From: PoT sp049331405
GTDB taxonomy: Bacteria > Planctomycetota > Planctomycetia > Isosphaerales > Isosphaeraceae
NCBI RefSeq assembly: GCF_049331405.1
Contig: NZ_CP186274.1
Location: 3,472,001 to 3,536,000 of the forward strand
DNA length: 64,000 bases
Direction of reading: 5' to 3'
The position numbers and the translations under genes are program-made. The notes below the pieces were generated by a model, which did not search any database, was not told the origin of the DNA, and saw only the letters and a program-made list of their open reading frames with translations. Below are positions 43,096-52,294 of this stretch, one piece after another. How positions within the stretch are numbered: position 1 is the stretch's first letter; each line of letters opens with the position of its first letter.

Positions 43096-45129
43096 ATGTA
43101 TCGCCGTCTCGCCGGTCTCCTCTGCGGGTTATTCCTCGGCCAGTCTGCTGGCGTCGGACCTGCCTCGGCGGCGGTCCCGCCGGTCGCGTGGTCCCCGAAC
43201 GGGCAGTGGTTGGCGTTCGTCACGCAGGGCCGCTCCGATTCGCTGCTACCTCCCCTCGGCTGGTCACTCGAGCTGACGAACCTGGTAGACTTCGGTCCCG
43301 CCGGCGATGCCGCCGATCCTTCGAAGCCGCTCCCCGAAGCCTGGACGATTTGGGCGTATCGCCCGGACCTCTCGAAATACGTCTCCATAGTCGAGTCGAC
43401 GGTTCCCGTCTCCGCACCCTCCTGGCGCCCCGATGGCAAGGCCATCGCGTTCGGTCGTCTGGTGCCGGAGGATAAGAATCGCAGTCGGTTCGAGGTGGTG
43501 GTTCAGGACGCACTCAGGCAGGAACATGTGGTCTTGAAGGAGATGATCGATGTCGCCTCGGTGAAACCGATCGAGTTCGGCATGATCTCCATGGTGTGGT
43601 CGCCCGACGGTCAGTATCTCGTCGTGCCGGCCTTCCACCAGACCCGCGGCCTGGCGATCATGCGGGCCGACAACGGCCGGATCCTCAAGACGCTCGAGGA
43701 AGCGCAATGGCCCGCCTGGTCGGCCGATTCGGTGAAGCTAGCGTACCTCGGGGGACCGGAAGCCGACTCGCTCCACTACATCGACAATAATTTCGGATCT
43801 CCCCACCAGATCGCGGATGTCGGCAAGGTCCTACAGCCGCCCGTGTGGTCGAAGCAGGCGATCATCCTTTTGGTCCGGTCGAGCAAGGTGGAGCTCAGGG
43901 GAGGACCCAAGCCCTCGTCCTCGTTGCTCAGGTTCCCGATCGACGGCGGCAAGCCCGAGCCGCTCGTCCTGAATATCGAGGTCAACAGGCGCGATCGGTC
44001 GGGAGTCATCAACGCCGCCAGCATCGACCGCGACGCCGAGAACGTCTTCCTGGCGGAAGAGGTGGCCGGCCCCATGTCCGAGATTACGTGGTTCCGGCCT
44101 CGTAGTCGCGAGACGCTCAAGCGATTTAACCCGGTCGAGCACCCGATCCAACTCACCGCGCTATCACTATCTCCCAACGAGAAGAACCTGGCGTTCCGCA
44201 CCGGCGGGATGGCACCCTTCCAGCCGCTCGGGTTTTGCGACGTGACCGAGAGGGGTTGCACGCTGCTCCTCCCGGACGACTCGGCGCGGATCGAGTGGCT
44301 CATGACCTTGATTACCGGCGTAAGGCAGCTTCTGACCGTGGCCTTGCCTCCGGCAGTCGACCCCTCGGGCCACCTCCAGGAACGCCCGTCGCCCTTGCCG
44401 ATCCCGGGCGAGCTGCCCATGAACCACGAGTCGCTGATGCGGCTCCGGAACCTCTCGAGGCAAGGCCTCGTCGCTTGCGAGAGGCGGAAGGAGGCTACAT
44501 CCGGGAGCCCCGCCCTCGAGAACTTCTTCAACGAGTCCCGGCTACTCTTCCAGTACCTGTCCGACGATTATAAGGGAGCCTTGAACTCCCTTGAGACGGT
44601 CGAGGCCGCCATCGATGATCCCGACGTACGCCTTAGGCTCCTGAGCATACGGGCGCAGGTCTACCTGGCCCTCGGGGACGTCGAGCGGGCGCAGGAAACC
44701 ATCTCTTACCTGCGTGCCGTTAGCCGGAACACATCGAGGCGCGTCGAAGAGACTCCCGCCGGCCTCTCTATGGAAGATGACTCGGCGCAGACGCATGGTT
44801 GGCCCGAGATCCTGGCGCAACGCGCGAAGCGCCTCGCGGACCTGAAAGCCCAGAGTCGCGGGGAGGACGATAATTCCGCAGAAACGGGCCTCCTCGGCGT
44901 CCAGCGACCCGCAGTCCCCTTCGGGCTCCAGGATAACGGGCCGTTCCAGGGGGGCGGCCCGCCGCAGGCGGAACTCGTCCCTTTGCGGCATGATAACGGA
45001 AACGTCCGACCGGGCGAGTTTGGCGGTCCTCGCCGCCTTGTCCCCATCCCGCCTAGGGCGAGGCAGGTCCCGCCAACACCTCGCCCCATCCCACCTCGAC
45101 GGGCCGTGCCGGTCAACCCGCCACGCTGA
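43096..45129 (+). CDS. exported WD40/TolB-like beta-propeller protein with TPR-like C-terminus
   Basis: About 677 residues. A signal peptide (MYRRLAGLLCGLFLGQ, cleavage after ASA near residue 28) is followed by propeller-type repeats to about residue 420: VAWSPNGQWLAFVTQG, APSWRPDGKAIAFGR, MVWSPDGQYLVVPAF, WPAWSADSVKLAYLG, LSLSPNEKNLAFRTG. These are PD40/TolB-like blades. A helical TPR-like part (about 455-570) and a disordered Pro/Arg-rich tail end the chain. It probably binds protein or polysaccharide at the surface. The longer GTG start at 43084 is possible; AGGAG lies 11 nt before the ATG. It converges on the M28 peptidase gene. Confidence 0.75.
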   Translation: MYRRLAGLLCGLFLGQSAGVGPASAAVPPVAWSPNGQWLAFVTQGRSDSLLPPLGWSLELTNLVDFGPAGDAADPSKPLPEAWTIWAYRPDLSKYVSIVESTVPVSAPSWRPDGKAIAFGRLVPEDKNRSRFEVVVQDALRQEHVVLKEMIDVASVKPIEFGMISMVWSPDGQYLVVPAFHQTRGLAIMRADNGRILKTLEEAQWPAWSADSVKLAYLGGPEADSLHYIDNNFGSPHQIADVGKVLQPPVWSKQAIILLVRSSKVELRGGPKPSSSLLRFPIDGGKPEPLVLNIEVNRRDRSGVINAASIDRDAENVFLAEEVAGPMSEITWFRPRSRETLKRFNPVEHPIQLTALSLSPNEKNLAFRTGGMAPFQPLGFCDVTERGCTLLLPDDSARIEWLMTLITGVRQLLTVALPPAVDPSGHLQERPSPLPIPGELPMNHESLMRLRNLSRQGLVACERRKEATSGSPALENFFNESRLLFQYLSDDYKGALNSLETVEAAIDDPDVRLRLLSIRAQVYLALGDVERAQETISYLRAVSRNTSRRVEETPAGLSMEDDSAQTHGWPEILAQRAKRLADLKAQSRGEDDNSAETGLLGVQRPAVPFGLQDNGPFQGGGPPQAELVPLRHDNGNVRPGEFGGPRRLVPIPPRARQVPPTPRPIPPRRAVPVNPPR

Positions 45130-45176
45130 GGTTTGAGTGGCTGATTTTGAGAACGGCTTCAACCCGACCCGTCGGC

Positions 45177-46343
45177 TCAGAGCACCGAGACCAAAATTAC
45201 CCTCACGAGGTTGATGAGCCCGACGCGTTCGGCAGGGGTCATCTTTCCGCGTGCGATGATCGCTTCGCTGCTGCGGATCGCCCTGTTAATCATGATCGTC
45301 TGGGTGGTGCCGAGTTTGAGCTGCTCGCGATTCTCGAGCAGGAGATGGAGGACGTCGCGGATCGTCTGCGGCTCCGTGTCGTCGGCTTCGGGCTGCGAAC
45401 TCCATTTCGGAAGGGCAGGGGCGTCGCATGCGCGACGGACGACGCCGAGGATGGTGCGGCTGATCGCCTCGAGCTTCGGATAGTTGATGGTCTCCGCAGT
45501 GTCTTCGGGGGAGTGATACCTCGGATTCTCGCCGGTGCTGAAGAAGAGGTAGGGGACGGACCTCGAGCGGAATGGGCCGTAGTCGCTCCGGTCGAGGACG
45601 AGGAGGTCCGAGCCCACTACGCCCAGCTTGAGCGAGCGCCCGGCGACCGACTCGTTGAGCAACGGTCGGAGCCCCGGGGCATTCTCACTCCCCATGACGA
45701 AGACGTATGGCTCGCAGACGCCTCCCAGCGACCGGCCGATCATGTCGGCCGTGATGAAGAGGGCGATCCTCTGGAGTGGAACCGGGGGGTGCTCGACGAA
45801 GTAACGCGAGCCATACAGCCCGATCTCCTCGAGGTCGAACCCGACGAACATGAGGCTCCGCTTCGGCTTGACCGGACCCTCGACGATCGATCGGGCCACT
45901 TCGAGCATCATCGCCACGCCCGACGCGTTGTCGTCCGCTCCCGGGTAGAGGACGCCATTCCGAACCCCCAAGTGATCGTAGTGGGCCGAGACGATGACCC
46001 ACTCGTCGCGGAGTTCGGGGTCGCTGCCGACGATCCTGGCGCCGACGTTCCGCCCGGGGAGCCAGCCCGAATTCCCCGTCGGCACGTCCTGGATGTAGCT
46101 GCCGCCGAAGAGGGGTTCGAGCTTGAGCGTCTGGAAGGTCTTGATGAGGTGGGCGACTGTCTTTCGGGCCCCAACGTCGCTCCGCCCCTGGAAGGCGGGG
46201 GAGGCCAGCAGCGTCACCTCGTCGCGAAGTCGCTTTTCTTCGGGTTCCGGCGCCTGTCCGTAAGCCAGGCTGGACAGGAGGAGCCCTGCGGCGAGGAACC
46301 CGAGCTTTGATGGCGTTGCCTTCCGACTAATCGAGGTGATCAT
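45177..46343 (-). CDS. M28-family zinc aminopeptidase, exported
   Basis: About 388 residues. A signal peptide (LGFLAAGLLLSSLAYGQA) precedes the peptidase domain. All five zinc-ligand/catalytic blocks are present: SAHYDHLG, GADDNASGVAMMLE, GFDLEEIGLYGS, FITADMIGR and RYHSPEDT. It would remove N-terminal residues from peptides in the periplasm. The ATG at 46343 has GGAGG 6 nt upstream, fixing the start well downstream of the frame opening at 46463. A helical C-terminal extension of about 70 residues lies outside the family core. Divergent from the small secreted-protein gene (164 nt). Confidence 0.9.
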   Translation of the reverse strand: MITSISRKATPSKLGFLAAGLLLSSLAYGQAPEPEEKRLRDEVTLLASPAFQGRSDVGARKTVAHLIKTFQTLKLEPLFGGSYIQDVPTGNSGWLPGRNVGARIVGSDPELRDEWVIVSAHYDHLGVRNGVLYPGADDNASGVAMMLEVARSIVEGPVKPKRSLMFVGFDLEEIGLYGSRYFVEHPPVPLQRIALFITADMIGRSLGGVCEPYVFVMGSENAPGLRPLLNESVAGRSLKLGVVGSDLLVLDRSDYGPFRSRSVPYLFFSTGENPRYHSPEDTAETINYPKLEAISRTILGVVRRACDAPALPKWSSQPEADDTEPQTIRDVLHLLLENREQLKLGTTQTIMINRAIRSSEAIIARGKMTPAERVGLINLVRVILVSVL

Positions 46344-46507
46344 CTCCGTCCTCCATAACGGGGTTTCCGGCCCGACGCACAATCTTTTCCCGAGGGTCAT
46401 ATCCCGAATTCGAACCCGAATTCTTTTTTGCGATTTGCCCCCGCCTCGAAAAGCGCGTGTCATACTCAGAGTCGTAAGGGAACGACTTTCCTACACGGAG
46501 GTGGAAT

Positions 46508-46843
46508 ATGTCGCGTGCCTCATGGCTCCAGGGAATCGCGTTCGCGCTCCTGCTCGTCGGTTTCGGCGGCGGGGTGTCGCAGGCTCAGGACTGGGACGAT
46601 TATCTCCATTGGCCCTACGTCCCGCCCCAGGTTCCGGGTAACGGCCACGAATATCGCTCACTCTACGACAACTTCTACGTGTACCCCCGCGAGCAGCGGA
46701 TTGTGCCGCAGATCCAGGGTCCTTACTACCACAACTTCTACGGTGGTAAGCGGCACCTGGGTTTCCGCCATCCCTGGGGCTGGCACGACTGGAACAAGAA
46801 GAAATACTACTCGGGCAACCACTTCGTTCTCGACGTGTTCTGA
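46508..46843 (+). CDS. small secreted protein rich in aromatic residues
   Basis: A 111-residue protein. The signal peptide (to about residue 26, GVSQAQD) is followed by a mature part full of Tyr, Trp, His and Pro (WDDYLHWPYVPPQ, YYHNFYGG, FRHPWGWHDWNKKKYY). There are no Cys pairs and no known domain. GGAGGTG stands 7 nt before the ATG, a strong ribosome binding site, and a clear terminator follows, so it is a monocistronic and probably well-expressed gene. Function unknown; a cell-surface or cell-wall component is plausible from composition alone. Confidence 0.8.
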   Translation: MSRASWLQGIAFALLLVGFGGGVSQAQDWDDYLHWPYVPPQVPGNGHEYRSLYDNFYVYPREQRIVPQIQGPYYHNFYGGKRHLGFRHPWGWHDWNKKKYYSGNHFVLDVF

Positions 46844-46916
46844 GAACGCAAGCGGCTCCGCTTCGTGGCGAGGGCTCCTTGGATGGGCCTTCGCCTCGAT
46901 GCCCCGACCCACATAA

Positions 46917-46944
46917 CCGGCTCGATTTGAGCCGGCCGATTTTT
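46917..46944 (+). terminator. intrinsic terminator after small secreted protein gene
   Basis: The stem ccggctc (46917-46923) pairs with gagccgg (46929-46935) around a gattt loop. It is followed by ccgattttt, with five T residues ending at 46944. Confidence 0.75.
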
Positions 46945-46948
46945 CGAG

Positions 46949-46979
46949 GGCGACCAAGGATCCGTTCCCTGGTCGCCCA
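46949..46979. terminator. second hairpin between convergent genes
   Basis: Arms gggcgacca (46949-46957) and tggtcgccc (46971-46979) form a 9-bp stem just before the end of the M20 peptidase gene. The T tract is poor (attcgcgtttt). It may assist termination from either side. Confidence 0.45.
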
Positions 46980-46994
46980 TTCGCGTTTTGAGCC

Positions 46995-48158
46995 TCAGCG
47001 ATTTCCGAGGCCGCAGGCCATCGCGTAATACGCCTCGGCCGCCATCTTGACCTGCTCGATCTCGATCCACTCGTCCTTGGTGTGCGCCTGGGCGATGTCC
47101 CCGGGGCCGAAGACGAAGCAAGGGAGCCCATCCTCGCCAAGCGGGCCGCCGTCCGTCCCGTATGGAACTCCCCCCACCGACGGCACATGCCCGATCGCCT
47201 TGCCGACGGCATGCCGGATCGGCTCGACCCACTCGGTTGCCCTGGAGTCCCTGGGGGAGAGCGGCGGCATGCGGACCCACGGCGGCAGGAAATCGATCCC
47301 TTCAAGGCTGCCGAGCCTGTCCTGGAGGAACTTGGCGACGTCGTCGCGCGCCCAGTTCGCTTCCTCGCCGGGGATCAGGCGACGGTCGATCTCTACGGCG
47401 CACCAGTCGGGGACGACGTTGACGCTCACTCCCCCCTCGATCCGTCCGACCGAGAGGGTCGGCGAACCCAGCACGGGGTCGGGCTTCGACGCGTGGAGTC
47501 GGCTCGCGTATTCGGAGAGCGCCGAGAGGACGGGGCCCATCTTGTAGATCGCGTTGACGCCGAGCTGCGGGGTCGAGCTGTGGCAGGCCACGCCGTTGGT
47601 CTTGATCTTCCAGCGGACGGCCCCCTTGTGGCGATCGACGAGGTCGAGCTTGGTCGGCTCGGCCACGATGGCGAGGTCGGCGCCGTGGGAGGACTTGGCG
47701 AGCCGGGACGAGCCGACATGCGTGAATTCCTCGTCGACCGTGCAGGCCATGATGACGGAGGCCGAGTCGATCGGGCGCTCTTTCACGAGCCGGGCGAAGG
47801 CGGTCAGCATGGCGGACATGCCGCCCTTCACGTCGCAGGACCCCCGGCCGTAGAGCTTGCCGTCTCGGATCTCGGGCTCGAAGGGGGGGATGGTCATCCC
47901 GTCGGTCGGCACGGTGTCCTGGTGGGCGTCGAAGAGGATCGTGGTCCGGCTGTGCGGGGCCTCGTAGCGGGCGATCAGGTTGTCCCGGCCGGGCGCGGCA
48001 GTCTGACGCTCAACGCTCACGCCGAGGTCCCGGAACCAGTTCTCGAGGTAATCCGACATCCCCGCCTCGAGGACACCGGGCCCTGACAGGGGCCTCCCCA
48101 TCGGGTTCACACTCGGGATGGCGACGAGGTCGGACAGGAGGCGGATCACGGCGTCCAC
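46995..48158 (-). CDS. M20-family metallopeptidase (ArgE/DapE-like)
   Basis: A 387-residue co-catalytic zinc amidohydrolase, cytosolic (no signal peptide). Metal and catalytic residues are visible: FDAHQDTVP, YGRGSCDVKGG, CTVDEEFTH (the double Glu), VAEPT and the late His in AQAHTKDEWI. The dimerisation domain spans about residues 175-290. It hydrolyses an N-acyl amino acid or a dipeptide. ArgE, DapE and succinyl-diaminopimelate or carboxypeptidase G2-like roles cannot be separated. It is a single gene, with a 583-nt gap to the lysine aminomutase gene. Confidence 0.88.
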   Translation of the reverse strand: MDAVIRLLSDLVAIPSVNPMGRPLSGPGVLEAGMSDYLENWFRDLGVSVERQTAAPGRDNLIARYEAPHSRTTILFDAHQDTVPTDGMTIPPFEPEIRDGKLYGRGSCDVKGGMSAMLTAFARLVKERPIDSASVIMACTVDEEFTHVGSSRLAKSSHGADLAIVAEPTKLDLVDRHKGAVRWKIKTNGVACHSSTPQLGVNAIYKMGPVLSALSEYASRLHASKPDPVLGSPTLSVGRIEGGVSVNVVPDWCAVEIDRRLIPGEEANWARDDVAKFLQDRLGSLEGIDFLPPWVRMPPLSPRDSRATEWVEPIRHAVGKAIGHVPSVGGVPYGTDGGPLGEDGLPCFVFGPGDIAQAHTKDEWIEIEQVKMAAEAYYAMACGLGNR

Positions 48159-48741
48159 GAATTCGGCTCCGATCGGTGCAAGATTCAGTCAGCAACGACG
48201 AAGAGCAGGGGGCGAACCCGGTTCAACGAGCGTCTGTGGGATGAGCGATCTTACTCGCGATCGGCCCGCGAGTCACCCTTCGACCCCCCGGCGAGAGGTC
48301 GCGGGCCTCGACCCGCATGTCCTTTGATGGGACACAACCACGCGCCTCGGCCACGCCGTCCCGGGTCGAAAGCGCCGACGCGATGAAAATCTCCGGCTTT
48401 CTGGATGCAACTCGTTGTCGCTTCCGGGCGCGAGCGACGTATCTTCGAAAGGGAGGGTGAGTTCCCTTAACCATTTCTTGTCCGTGGAGGGCGGATCCCC
48501 GAAAGGTCCCTGGGTGGACAGGCCAGCAAGATCAGAATTTCTGCTCATGTGACGCATCTCGGCACGCCGATCGCACCAGAAGGGAAATCGCGTGACGAAA
48601 CACATCGACGTGCATGGAACCGGCCGGAGGTTGAATTCCTCTTGCCCGGCCCAGTCTTTTGCATAGAATCCCAAAAATCCGTTGAAATGCCGACCCCACG
48701 CCGGCGTTTAACACCACCTCGAGAAGAGGAACAGGACCACG
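48159..48741. other. intergenic region upstream of the lysine aminomutase operon
   Basis: These 583 nt separate the divergent M20 peptidase and lysine aminomutase genes, so they must contain both promoters. Several short frames exist on both strands but none shows a domain, consistent composition or ribosome binding site. No riboswitch-like or tRNA structure was recognised, though a lysine riboswitch was considered. Confidence 0.4.
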
Positions 48742-50181
48742 ATGGGCGAGTCTTCAAGCTCACCGAGTTCCATCGTCTCCATCCCAGACCCGGTCGAGTT
48801 TGCGGATGGCGACGAGCCTCCCAGTCGATCGCCCTGGCAACCGAGCACCCCCCGTCACCCGGCCTGGGCCCACGTTTCCGAGAGCGACTGGACCAACTGG
48901 CGTTGGCAGTCGCAGAATGCGATCCGGCATCCCAAGCAGATCCTCGACCTCCTCCCCTTCGACGACGCGGAACGCCGGGCCATCGAGACGCTCCAGTCTC
49001 AGTACAAGCTCGCAATTCCCCCCTATTATTTCTCCCTCATCAACCCGACCGACCCCTTGGATCCGATCCGGCTTCAGTCCGTCCCCTCGCCCCTCGAGAT
49101 GGCGGGAGTCGGGGGCACCGACGGCGAGGATGACCCGCTCGACGAGGACAAGGATTCGCCGGTCCCCGGCCTCACGCACCGCTATCCCGACCGTGCCCTG
49201 CTGGTCACGACCCACACCTGCACCATGTACTGCCGCTTCTGCACGCGCAAGCGGGCGACGATGAAACGGGGGGGCTGGGACGCGGTCTCGCGCGACGACC
49301 GACGCATGATCGAATATGTGCGTGAGCATCCCGAGATCCACGACGTCATCATCTCCGGCGGTGACCCGCTCACCTTGCCCCTGGAAAAACTCGCGTTCTT
49401 CGTCGAGAACCTCGACGCGATCCCGCACCTGGACGTCATCCGGATCGGGACGCGCGTGCCCGTGACCTTGCCGCAAAAACTCGATGACGACGAGCTGCTC
49501 TCGGTGCTGGGCCGGTCGGAAAAGATCTGGATCCAGACCCACTTCAACCACCCGCGCGAGGTCACGCCCGAGGCCCGCCATGCCTGCGACCGCCTCCGGC
49601 ATCGCGGCATGCCCGTGAACAACCATGCGGTCCTGCTGAAAGGGGTCAACGACGACCTGGAGATCCAGCGCTCGCTCTGCCGGGCCCTGCTGCGGATCAA
49701 GGTCCGTCCCTACTACCTCTTCCATTGCGACCCGGTCACGGGGGCGGGGCACTTCCGCACGCCGGTCTGGACGGGGATCGAGATCATCGAAGGCCTGCGA
49801 GGGCACATCTCGGGCCTCGGCGTGCCGACCTACGTCGTCGATGCACCTCGGGGCGGCGGCAAGATCCCGCTCATGCCCAACTACCTGGTCTCGGCGGGCA
49901 AGGAGTCGGTCGTCCTCCGGAATTATGAAGGGATGCTCATCAACTATCATCCCACCGGGGATCAACCGTCGCCGCCGGCCCACACGGAGACCCAGGGGGT
50001 GAGCGCGTTGCTCGCCGGCCAGAATGAAGTCCTCGTCCCAGAGGGGACTCCTCGCCTGGCCCGCCGCAAGGCGAGGGCCCAGGGGAATCCCTCGGACGGA
50101 CCTGGACCCACCAAGGGCTCGCGGGCGCATGGGAATGGTGCCGGCAACGACCACGGCAAGACGCGAGGGCCAGGGCTTTGA
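48742..50181 (+). CDS. kamA: lysine 2,3-aminomutase
   Basis: A 479-residue radical-SAM, PLP-dependent enzyme that converts L-lysine to beta-lysine. The [4Fe-4S] cysteines are C160, C164 and C167 (CTMYCRFC). The PLP Lys is K374 in APRGGGKIPLMPNY. Asp330 (FHCDP) and Asp367 (YVVDAP) match the two residues that hold the substrate epsilon-amino group in the clostridial enzyme, so lysine is the probable substrate. EpmB-type enzymes lack this second site and are shorter. The C-terminal 65 residues are a polar Pro/Gly-rich tail. It is the first gene of a four-gene unit; the next start (TTGA) overlaps its stop. Confidence 0.92.
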   Translation: MGESSSSPSSIVSIPDPVEFADGDEPPSRSPWQPSTPRHPAWAHVSESDWTNWRWQSQNAIRHPKQILDLLPFDDAERRAIETLQSQYKLAIPPYYFSLINPTDPLDPIRLQSVPSPLEMAGVGGTDGEDDPLDEDKDSPVPGLTHRYPDRALLVTTHTCTMYCRFCTRKRATMKRGGWDAVSRDDRRMIEYVREHPEIHDVIISGGDPLTLPLEKLAFFVENLDAIPHLDVIRIGTRVPVTLPQKLDDDELLSVLGRSEKIWIQTHFNHPREVTPEARHACDRLRHRGMPVNNHAVLLKGVNDDLEIQRSLCRALLRIKVRPYYLFHCDPVTGAGHFRTPVWTGIEIIEGLRGHISGLGVPTYVVDAPRGGGKIPLMPNYLVSAGKESVVLRNYEGMLINYHPTGDQPSPPAHTETQGVSALLAGQNEVLVPEGTPRLARRKARAQGNPSDGPGPTKGSRAHGNGAGNDHGKTRGPGL

Positions 50182-51221
50182 GGATCGGCATCGCCTTCGA
50201 CCTCGCGCCGGTCGCTCGGGACGACGAAGGGCCCGACGACCGGTTTGAGGAATATGACAAGCCGCAGACCATCGAGAGCCTGGCCCAGACCCTTCGCGAA
50301 GAAGGGCACGAGGTCGTGCTCCTCGGCGACGGCCGAGAATTGCTGGAGAAAGTCCTCGCCGATCCCCCCGACTTCGTCTGGAACGTCGCCGAGGGGGAAG
50401 GCGTCGGCCGCAGCCGCGAGGCTCGCGTGCCGGCCGCGCTGGAGATGCTCGGGATCCCGTACAGTGGCTCGGATCCGCTCACGATGGCTGTGGCCCTCGA
50501 GAAGGACGTGGCCAAGCGGCTCGTCGGCACGCACGGAGTCGTCACGCCGAGGGGCGTCTGTTTGTCTCCGGAGACCTCCGCGGATCGATTCAAGTCGATC
50601 CTCGAGGATGCCTTCTCCTCGGATGTGGGATTGTCGCTCATCCTCAAGCCGGTCTTCGAGGGATCGAGCAAGGGGATTCGCGCCCATAGCCTCGTCAGGT
50701 CCTTCTCCGAGGCCGCGGCGCTCGCCCGGCAGCTTGTTGCGGATTACCACCAGCCGATCCTCGTCGAGGAATTCATCGCGGGCGACGAGGTGACGGTGGG
50801 CGTCCTGGGTAATGGTTCGCAGGCGGAAATCCTGGGAGCCATGCGGATCCGGCCCAAGGTCCGCAATGACCAGTTCATCTACTCGCTCGAGGTGAAGCGG
50901 GATTGGGACGATCGGGTCGCTTATGAAACACCCGCCCAACTCGACGCAGCGGTGCTGGAAGGACTCTACCGCTCGACGCTTGCCGCGTTCTCGGCCCTCG
51001 GCTGCCGCGACGTGGCCCGCATCGACTTTCGGATCCGCGGCGGCGTCCCTTACTTCATCGAGGCCAATCCGCTCCCCGGACTCGCCCCCGACTGGAGCGA
51101 TCTCGTGATCCTGGCGAAGGGGATGGGCGTCTCCTACCGCGAATTGATCGGGCGGATCCTGGCCTCGGCCCTCGAGCGGACCGGGAAGGCGAGGCCCATG
51201 CCGCAAGGGGCGATCCCGTGA
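50178..51221 (+). CDS. D-Ala-D-Ala-ligase-like ATP-grasp enzyme A
   Basis: A 347-residue ATP-grasp carboxylate-amine ligase. The N-terminal domain has the Ddl layout (PDFVWNVAEGEG, GIPYSGSDPLTMAVALEKDV). The ATP-grasp core shows ILKPVFEGSSKGI, ILVEEFIAGDEVTVGVLG and the metal-binding end ARIDFRIRGGVPYFIEANPLPGL. It would form an amide between two amino-acid-like substrates. Placement after lysine 2,3-aminomutase with a 4-nt overlap suggests beta-lysine as one substrate; this is inference. The start codon is TTG, sharing TTGA with the kamA stop. It is related to, but distinct from, the next gene, with which it also overlaps by 4 nt. Confidence 0.85.
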   Translation: MRIGIAFDLAPVARDDEGPDDRFEEYDKPQTIESLAQTLREEGHEVVLLGDGRELLEKVLADPPDFVWNVAEGEGVGRSREARVPAALEMLGIPYSGSDPLTMAVALEKDVAKRLVGTHGVVTPRGVCLSPETSADRFKSILEDAFSSDVGLSLILKPVFEGSSKGIRAHSLVRSFSEAAALARQLVADYHQPILVEEFIAGDEVTVGVLGNGSQAEILGAMRIRPKVRNDQFIYSLEVKRDWDDRVAYETPAQLDAAVLEGLYRSTLAAFSALGCRDVARIDFRIRGGVPYFIEANPLPGLAPDWSDLVILAKGMGVSYRELIGRILASALERTGKARPMPQGAIP

Positions 51222-52249
51222 CGTTGCAGACCCCCGGCGTCCTCGTGCTCTACAACGAGCCGGTGCTGGCCGAGGACCATCCGGATGCCGCCTCCGAGCA
51301 TGATGTCGTTTCGGTCGCCGAGTCGGTGGCATCGCACCTGAACGCCCGCGGGATGCGAGCCTGGACTACCGGCGTGGGGTCGTCCGCGGCGGAGATGATC
51401 GCGCTGCTCGAAAAGTCGGGTCCACGAGGCGAGCCTATCAGCGTGGTTTTCAACCTCATCGAGGGCTTCGGCGGCAGGAGCGTCGGGGCAACCTACGCCA
51501 CGGGCCTGATCGAACTCTCTGGGATCCCTTACACCGGCTCGCCCGCCGAAGCATTGGCCTATTGCCAGGAGAAAAGCCGGGCGAAGGCTATGCTCAAGGG
51601 CTTCGGCCTCCCGACCGCCCCTTCTGCACTGGTTCACATGGGCGAAACGCTCGACGAGTGGCCCTGGAATTGGCCCGTCTTCGTCAAGCCGGATGCCGAG
51701 GACGGTAGCCTTGGGGTCGACCAGCAAAGCGTCGTTGGCGACCTGACATCGCTCCGCCAGAAGGTCTCATCCATTCACGAGGCATACGGCGGTGCGGCAC
51801 TGATCGAGGCCTATCTGCCGGGTCGGGAGTTCAACGTCGGCGTCCTGGCCGTGCCTGATCCCGAAGCTCTACCCATCGCCGAGGTCTGTTTCGATCGCTC
51901 CGCGACTCATTGGCCAATCCTGACGTATGATGCCAAATGGACCTCGGGATCCATCGAGGATCGCACGAGCCCTGTCGTCTGCCCGGCTCAAGTCGATGAG
52001 ACCCTCGCTAGGCGGCTCCGACAACTCGCCCTCGAGGCCTATCGGGTCACGGGATGCCGCGACTATGCTCGGATCGACCTGCGGCTCGATGCGAAGGGAG
52101 AACCGATGATCCTCGAGGTGAATCCCAACCCGGACATCGGCGAAGGGGCCGGCTGGGCGCGAGCCTTGAGGGCCTCCGGGCGCGACTACGGCGCCACGCT
52201 CGAGGCGATCGTGCTCCAGGCTCTACAGAGACGTCAATTGCTCGGTTGA
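51218..52249 (+). CDS. D-Ala-D-Ala-ligase-like ATP-grasp enzyme B
   Basis: A 343-residue ATP-grasp ligase, paralogous to the gene before it. Visible blocks are VVFNLIEGFGGRS, GIPYTGSPAEALAYCQEK, VFVKPDAEDGSLGVDQ, LIEAYLPGREFNVGVLA and YARIDLRLDAKGEPMILEVNPNPDI, covering the ATP and metal sites. The P-loop-equivalent DAEDGSLGV differs from FEGSSKGI of enzyme A, so the two probably have different acceptors. The GTG start shares GTGA with the upstream stop. Together the pair could make two successive peptide-type bonds. It is followed 45 nt later by the acetyltransferase/deacetylase fusion. Confidence 0.83.
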   Translation: MTLQTPGVLVLYNEPVLAEDHPDAASEHDVVSVAESVASHLNARGMRAWTTGVGSSAAEMIALLEKSGPRGEPISVVFNLIEGFGGRSVGATYATGLIELSGIPYTGSPAEALAYCQEKSRAKAMLKGFGLPTAPSALVHMGETLDEWPWNWPVFVKPDAEDGSLGVDQQSVVGDLTSLRQKVSSIHEAYGGAALIEAYLPGREFNVGVLAVPDPEALPIAEVCFDRSATHWPILTYDAKWTSGSIEDRTSPVVCPAQVDETLARRLRQLALEAYRVTGCRDYARIDLRLDAKGEPMILEVNPNPDIGEGAGWARALRASGRDYGATLEAIVLQALQRRQLLG

Positions 52250-52294
52250 GGGCTGCCGAGGATTCGTGTCCGCGACTGGCGAGGGCCATACTCC

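Noticed and set aside
48159..48741. A lysine riboswitch upstream of kamA.
   Set aside because: No five-helix-like arrangement or conserved L-box bases could be recognised by eye; a covariance-model search would be decisive.
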